DNA of 34,395 nt. Source: CAYHWE01 sp964360445. Its GTDB lineage: Bacteria > Patescibacteriota > Patescibacteriia > Patescibacteriales > JAKAJF01. The DNA lies in the NCBI GenBank assembly GCA_964360445.1, contig CAYHWE010000006.1, positions 1 through 34,395 of the forward strand. The letters run 5' to 3'. The first letter of the stretch is position 1, and every line of letters begins with the position of its first letter. Below are positions 31,522 to 34,395 of this stretch, piece after piece. The notes beneath the pieces were generated by a model. That model was given only the letters and a program-made list of their open reading frames with translations, was not told the DNA's origin and ran no database searches. The translations under genes were made by a program, and so were the position numbers.

Positions 31522-32532
31522 ATGGCCAAATTGCCGTCATCAGTCAATGACACTGAACTGACCCGCCTTGTCTTGCGCCATTTGCCCAGGATCCATCAGG
31601 GTAAAGTCAGAGACACGTTCGCTCCGCCCCACCACAGCCTGCTACTGCAACTCGCAACAGACCGGATAAGCATCTTTGACTTTGTTCTCAATGATCTCAT
31701 ACCCGAGAAGGGCGCATGCCTTACCGCCATGACCGTATTCTGGCTAACGGAAGTGCTTCAGGGCATAGACCATCACCTTGTCGCCTACGGCAAAGACATA
31801 GACAATTACCTACCCCGAGGACTGTGCGGAAACAAAGAACTCCAGTCAAAAGCGATCATAGTCAAAAGACTTGAGATGCTCGAGATTGAATGCATCGTCC
31901 GCGGCTACCTGACGGGTACTGGCTATGCAGCCTATAAACAGAACGGCATGGTATGCGGCATTCTGCTGCCTCCAGGCCTGCGTGACGGATCCAGGATTCC
32001 GGGCGGACCGATCTTCACGCCGACAACAAAGGCGGAAGAAGGGCATGACGAACACATCTCTGCCGACTCCGTTGATCCGGCAATAAAAGACTTGTCTATA
32101 CAAATCTTCAGGTCAATATCAGAGTACGCGGAGTCGAAAGGTATAATTCTTGCCGATACTAAATTCGAATTCGACAAGAATTTATGCCTTGGCGATGAAG
32201 TCGCTACGCCCGATTCATCACGCTATTGGTCCGCGGAAGAATGGGAAAAGGCGCAGAAAGAAAATAAATCACCCTCGGGTTTTGACAAACAGCCGGTAAG
32301 GAACGAGGGATCAAAAACGCACACGCCATTCATAAGCGAAGGCATGATACCGATTATGGGCATCAACAATCTCAACCCTCTCAACCCTAGGCATCTTGAA
32401 TGGGTGCATGACAGTTTTTCTCTTTCCAAAAAAACGGTCGAGGAGACGAGCAGAAGATATCAGTTCGTCCTTGAAAAACTCATCGGCATGCCGCTGGCAG
32501 AATTCCAGAAGAAAAAAATGGAAATAGTCTAG
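31522..32532 (+). CDS. purC: Phosphoribosylaminoimidazole-succinocarboxamide synthase (SAICAR synthetase)
   Basis: 336 aa, the longer PurC form. ATG at 31522 follows a strong SD (GAGAGGAG). Motifs: QGKVRDTF (about residues 26-33), TDRISIFDFVL, ECIVRGYLTGTGY, IFTPTTKAEEGHDEHIS, LADTKFEFD and LGDEVATPDSSRYW. It condenses CAIR and aspartate using ATP in purine synthesis. No other purine gene is nearby, and CPR bacteria usually lack the pathway. Its place after a tRNA, the strong SD and the purC-like richness in CGC/CTG codons suggest acquisition or a separate history. The C-terminal region has an inserted Lys/Ser-rich segment around residues 235-270. Confidence 0.94.
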   Translation: MAKLPSSVNDTELTRLVLRHLPRIHQGKVRDTFAPPHHSLLLQLATDRISIFDFVLNDLIPEKGACLTAMTVFWLTEVLQGIDHHLVAYGKDIDNYLPRGLCGNKELQSKAIIVKRLEMLEIECIVRGYLTGTGYAAYKQNGMVCGILLPPGLRDGSRIPGGPIFTPTTKAEEGHDEHISADSVDPAIKDLSIQIFRSISEYAESKGIILADTKFEFDKNLCLGDEVATPDSSRYWSAEEWEKAQKENKSPSGFDKQPVRNEGSKTHTPFISEGMIPIMGINNLNPLNPRHLEWVHDSFSLSKKTVEETSRRYQFVLEKLIGMPLAEFQKKKMEIV

Positions 32533-32549
32533 CTTTCCTGGATAAACAA

Positions 32550-32583
32550 AAGGCGGGTCTTTTAAGACCTGCCTTCTTTTTTT
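32550..32583 (+). terminator. Terminator after purC
   Basis: AAGGCGGGTCT / AGACCTGCCTT arms (one G-T) with a short TTTA loop and a T tract (32577-32583). It may also slow transcription arriving from the minus-strand permease gene. Confidence 0.88.
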
Positions 32584-32594
32584 GGTTTATAAAA

Positions 32595-33662
32595 TTATTC
32601 AGTCCCATTTTCCGAAGATGACTTCATCGCTTCTTTATTATCAAAAATATCTTTAATAAAAACACTCACCGCAGTCGCGACCGGAATGGAAAGGATCGCG
32701 CCGACCACGCCGGCCAATTTATACCCGATGAGCAAAGCGCTGATGCTGATAATCGGATTCAGACCAACCGTCTTTTGCATTATTTTCGGCACTAAGATAT
32801 TATTTTCAACCAATTGGACGATATAATAAAGGCCGAGCGTGAACAGGGCTAGGGCCGGGGCTTGGGTGAAGGCTAGGAATACAGCCGGGATAGCGCTCAA
32901 TGTCGGACCCAGATAAGGGATGAACTCAAGCAATCCGGCAATCAAAGCCAAGACCAAGGCATATTTGACTCCCAGGATCAGAAGACCGACATAGGTCAGG
33001 ATAAAAATTGAAAAACTTAAGATCAATTGGCCGCGCAACCAAAGGCCGATTTTTTGCTGCATCCTGTTGACCAAATGCATTATGTAAACCTGGTGCTTTT
33101 CCGGAGCGACCGACCAAACCAATTTCTTGATCGCGTTTTCCTCGACAACCATATAGAAAGTCAGGACAAGGACCAAGAAGAATGAAAGGATGCCTCCGAA
33201 AATTCCGGAGACGGTCGAAAAAACATTGCCGGCCGCTCTTTGCAGCTGATCCCCGACCGAACCGAGAGAATTTTTTACATTATCCAAAAAACCATGCTGT
33301 TCGGAATACGATCTTAACACTTCAAACCCAGACAAAATCTTATCCATATAATAAGGGAAGTTTTGGGCCAAATCCTTAAATTCATTCGCTATAGGAGGGA
33401 TGATCAAATAAATGACTCCGCCGAATACGCCGAATATTAAAAGATAAATCAAGAGGATGCCAAGAGCGCGCGGGATTCTTTTTCCCTGCATCCAATCCAC
33501 CCATGGATCAATCGCGCTGGACAAAATCAAGGCGACAAAAAGCAAGGCGATAACATCCTTGATTAAAAAAACAAAATAAAGCGCAAGAAAAACAAGAACA
33601 ATTTTTATAATCGCCCCGGTTGTAATATTAATATTTACCGATCCATTTTTGAAAAAATCCAT
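32595..33662 (-). CDS. AI-2E family transporter
   Basis: 355 aa with about seven to eight membrane helices. Typical features of the AI-2E/UPF0118 family are an N-terminal pair of helices, an extracytoplasmic helical domain (about residues 90-165), and conserved LEFIPYLGPTLSAIPA (about 245-260) and NNILVPKIMQKTVGLNP (about 288-304). Members export small molecules or Na+ in antiport; the name does not prove autoinducer transport. No cytoplasmic partner gene is adjacent. Confidence 0.92.
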   Translation of the reverse strand: MDFFKNGSVNINITTGAIIKIVLVFLALYFVFLIKDVIALLFVALILSSAIDPWVDWMQGKRIPRALGILLIYLLIFGVFGGVIYLIIPPIANEFKDLAQNFPYYMDKILSGFEVLRSYSEQHGFLDNVKNSLGSVGDQLQRAAGNVFSTVSGIFGGILSFFLVLVLTFYMVVEENAIKKLVWSVAPEKHQVYIMHLVNRMQQKIGLWLRGQLILSFSIFILTYVGLLILGVKYALVLALIAGLLEFIPYLGPTLSAIPAVFLAFTQAPALALFTLGLYYIVQLVENNILVPKIMQKTVGLNPIISISALLIGYKLAGVVGAILSIPVATAVSVFIKDIFDNKEAMKSSSENGTE

Positions 33663-33676
33663 ATGTGTTTGAATTT

Positions 33677-33705
33677 ATTATACCCTTTTTTAAAAATTTG
33701 GGCAA
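33677..33705 (-). promoter_or_regulatory. Promoter of the AI-2E family gene
   Basis: On the minus strand TTGCCC (33700-33705), 17 bp, TATAAT (33677-33682), 14 nt before the ATG at 33662. Confidence 0.65.
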
Positions 33706-33709
33706 ATGA

Positions 33710-33738
33710 AAAAGCAGAGGTTGTTAGCCCCTGCTTTT
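33710..33738 (-). terminator. Terminator overlapping the radical SAM gene end
   Basis: On the minus strand AAAAGCAGGGG / CCTCTGCTTTT arms (one G-T) around CTAACAA, running into T's. The 5' arm covers the last codons and stop at 33724. Confidence 0.75.
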
Positions 33739-34395
33739 GAGTGATTCAAGGAAATCCTTATTTTTCTGATTCCCATACCAGCTGATTATTTGGTTGCGGG
33801 CATAAAGCCTTATCCCGGCAACCCACAACTCATCCCTCCAACTCTTCGGATTTTTTATTACCTTTGATGCAAAACGCCGTATCGTCCTCGAAAGCGAATA
33901 GAACTCATACATCGCTCCTATCGTTTCCTTCTGGAGCGCATACATGCTCATGTTTTTAGGCTTGAATACGGCATGATGGGCATCGTACAAGTTCCAGTCC
34001 TTATTTACGATCCTGTCCTCCTTTTCAAAATCCCTATACTGCTGAGTACCGGGAAGCGGAGTGAGGATCATGAACTGCACTGATTCCAGCTCATTGTCTA
34101 TCGCGAATTTCAGGGTCTCCCGGATCGTTTCTGCCGTATCATTATCCGCTCCGAGAACGAACATTCCATGGATCAGATCACCATGCTTATGGAGGATCTT
34201 TATGTTTTCCTTCATTCCCTCCACGGTCTGGCCTTTTTCGAACTCCTTCAGCGTCGCCGGATTCACGGACTCGAAACCGATGCAATCGATCCTGATATTC
34301 GCTTTCCGTTTCAGCTCTAGAAGCCGGGGATGCTTCGCTATTTCTGCCCTCACCTGGCAAGCTGCGAACGGAGTTTTTCAGCTAGCTATTATGCT
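33724..34395 (-). CDS. Radical SAM protein, C-terminal part (incomplete at window edge)
   Basis: The 209 clear residues match the second half of a B12-binding-type radical SAM barrel: RIDCIGFESVNPATLKEFEKG, GMFVLGADNDTAETI, MILTPLPGTQQYRDF, then a helical C-terminal domain. The Fe-S CxxxCxxC half is missing and must lie upstream. Coding sense continues back to about 34374 (KTPFAACQ before the GTG at 34353), then an in-frame TGA at 34378-34380 blocks it, and the other two frames also stop within the last 25 bases. The edge may be a contig-end artefact or a truncated gene. Substrate unknown. Confidence 0.7.

Noticed and set aside
31362..31550. 62-aa reading frame over the tRNA
   Set aside because: It translates tRNA-Leu and its terminator; a common false gene.
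34378..34380. UGA read as Gly or Trp (alternative code)
   Set aside because: Two genes (15233-15580 and 28405-29385) end in TGA at sensible places, and the long conserved genes contain no in-frame TGA; the other frames are blocked here too.
1..34395. CRISPR arrays, transposases, integrases or phage genes
   Set aside because: No regularly spaced direct repeats and no recognisable mobile-element protein were seen in any frame.

Overview
This looks like one contig segment of a Candidate Phyla Radiation (Patescibacteria, Parcubacteria-like) genome, probably from a metagenome. Reasons: small AT-leaning genes, most of them without a strong Shine-Dalgarno; a ThrRS without a TGS domain; ParA/ParB in a minimal context; large secreted Ig/Cys-rich proteins with pilin-like segments; and a 10-N scaffold gap. 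This placement is inferred from gene style and architecture, not from a marker phylogeny. UGA appears to be a normal stop: two genes end in TGA and the long conserved genes contain none internally.

Layout. 1-3752 (- strand): a zinc-finger membrane protein cut by the window edge, a small membrane protein, and a 1013-aa secreted multidomain protein. 3766-6027 (+): secE-nusG-rplK-rplA behind a strong promoter, closed by a 14-bp terminator. 6048-10502 (+): a compact dTTP-synthesis operon of dCTP deaminase, a double-length ThyX-like protein, two P-loop nucleotide-kinase-like proteins, and what reads as a thymidylate kinase-dUTPase fusion interrupted by the N gap. 10543-13251 (+): promoter, structured leader with terminator, small membrane protein, and two exported proteins. 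13312-15580 (+): gatB plus two unknown genes. 15577-15870 (+): an attenuator-like leader and a 40-aa eight-cysteine microprotein too short for routine gene calling. 15938-20530 (-): miaA, miaB, and thrS with a T-box leader; thrS is flanked by two inverted copies of a roughly 140-bp AT-rich repeat. 20541-25881 (-): a lysine-rich single-pass membrane protein and dnaE. 25931-28391 (-): an accessory block of four unknown genes with near-perfect promoters, strong SDs and separate terminators. 28405-31282 (-): cation-diffusion facilitator, parB, parA. 31276-32583 (+): tRNA-Leu(CAA) and a stand-alone purC, driven by a promoter whose -35 overlaps the parA -35. 32595-34395 (-): AI-2E-family permease and the C-terminal part of a radical SAM protein at the window edge.

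How the genes work together. The 6.1-10.5 kb operon carries dCTP->dUTP (Dcd), dUTP->dUMP (Dut domain), dUMP->dTMP (ThyX-like) and dTMP->dTDP (Tmk domain). Two of its proteins have unusual architectures: a tandem ThyX whose halves keep different motifs, and the Tmk-Dut fusion. miaA and miaB together make ms2i6A37 in tRNA. The most striking regulatory signals are the compact thrS T-box, the uncharacterised terminator-bearing leader at 10.6 kb, the attenuator in front of the Cys-rich microprotein, and the shared parA/tRNA-Leu -35 box.

All calls come from reading the sequence; no database search or folding program was run.
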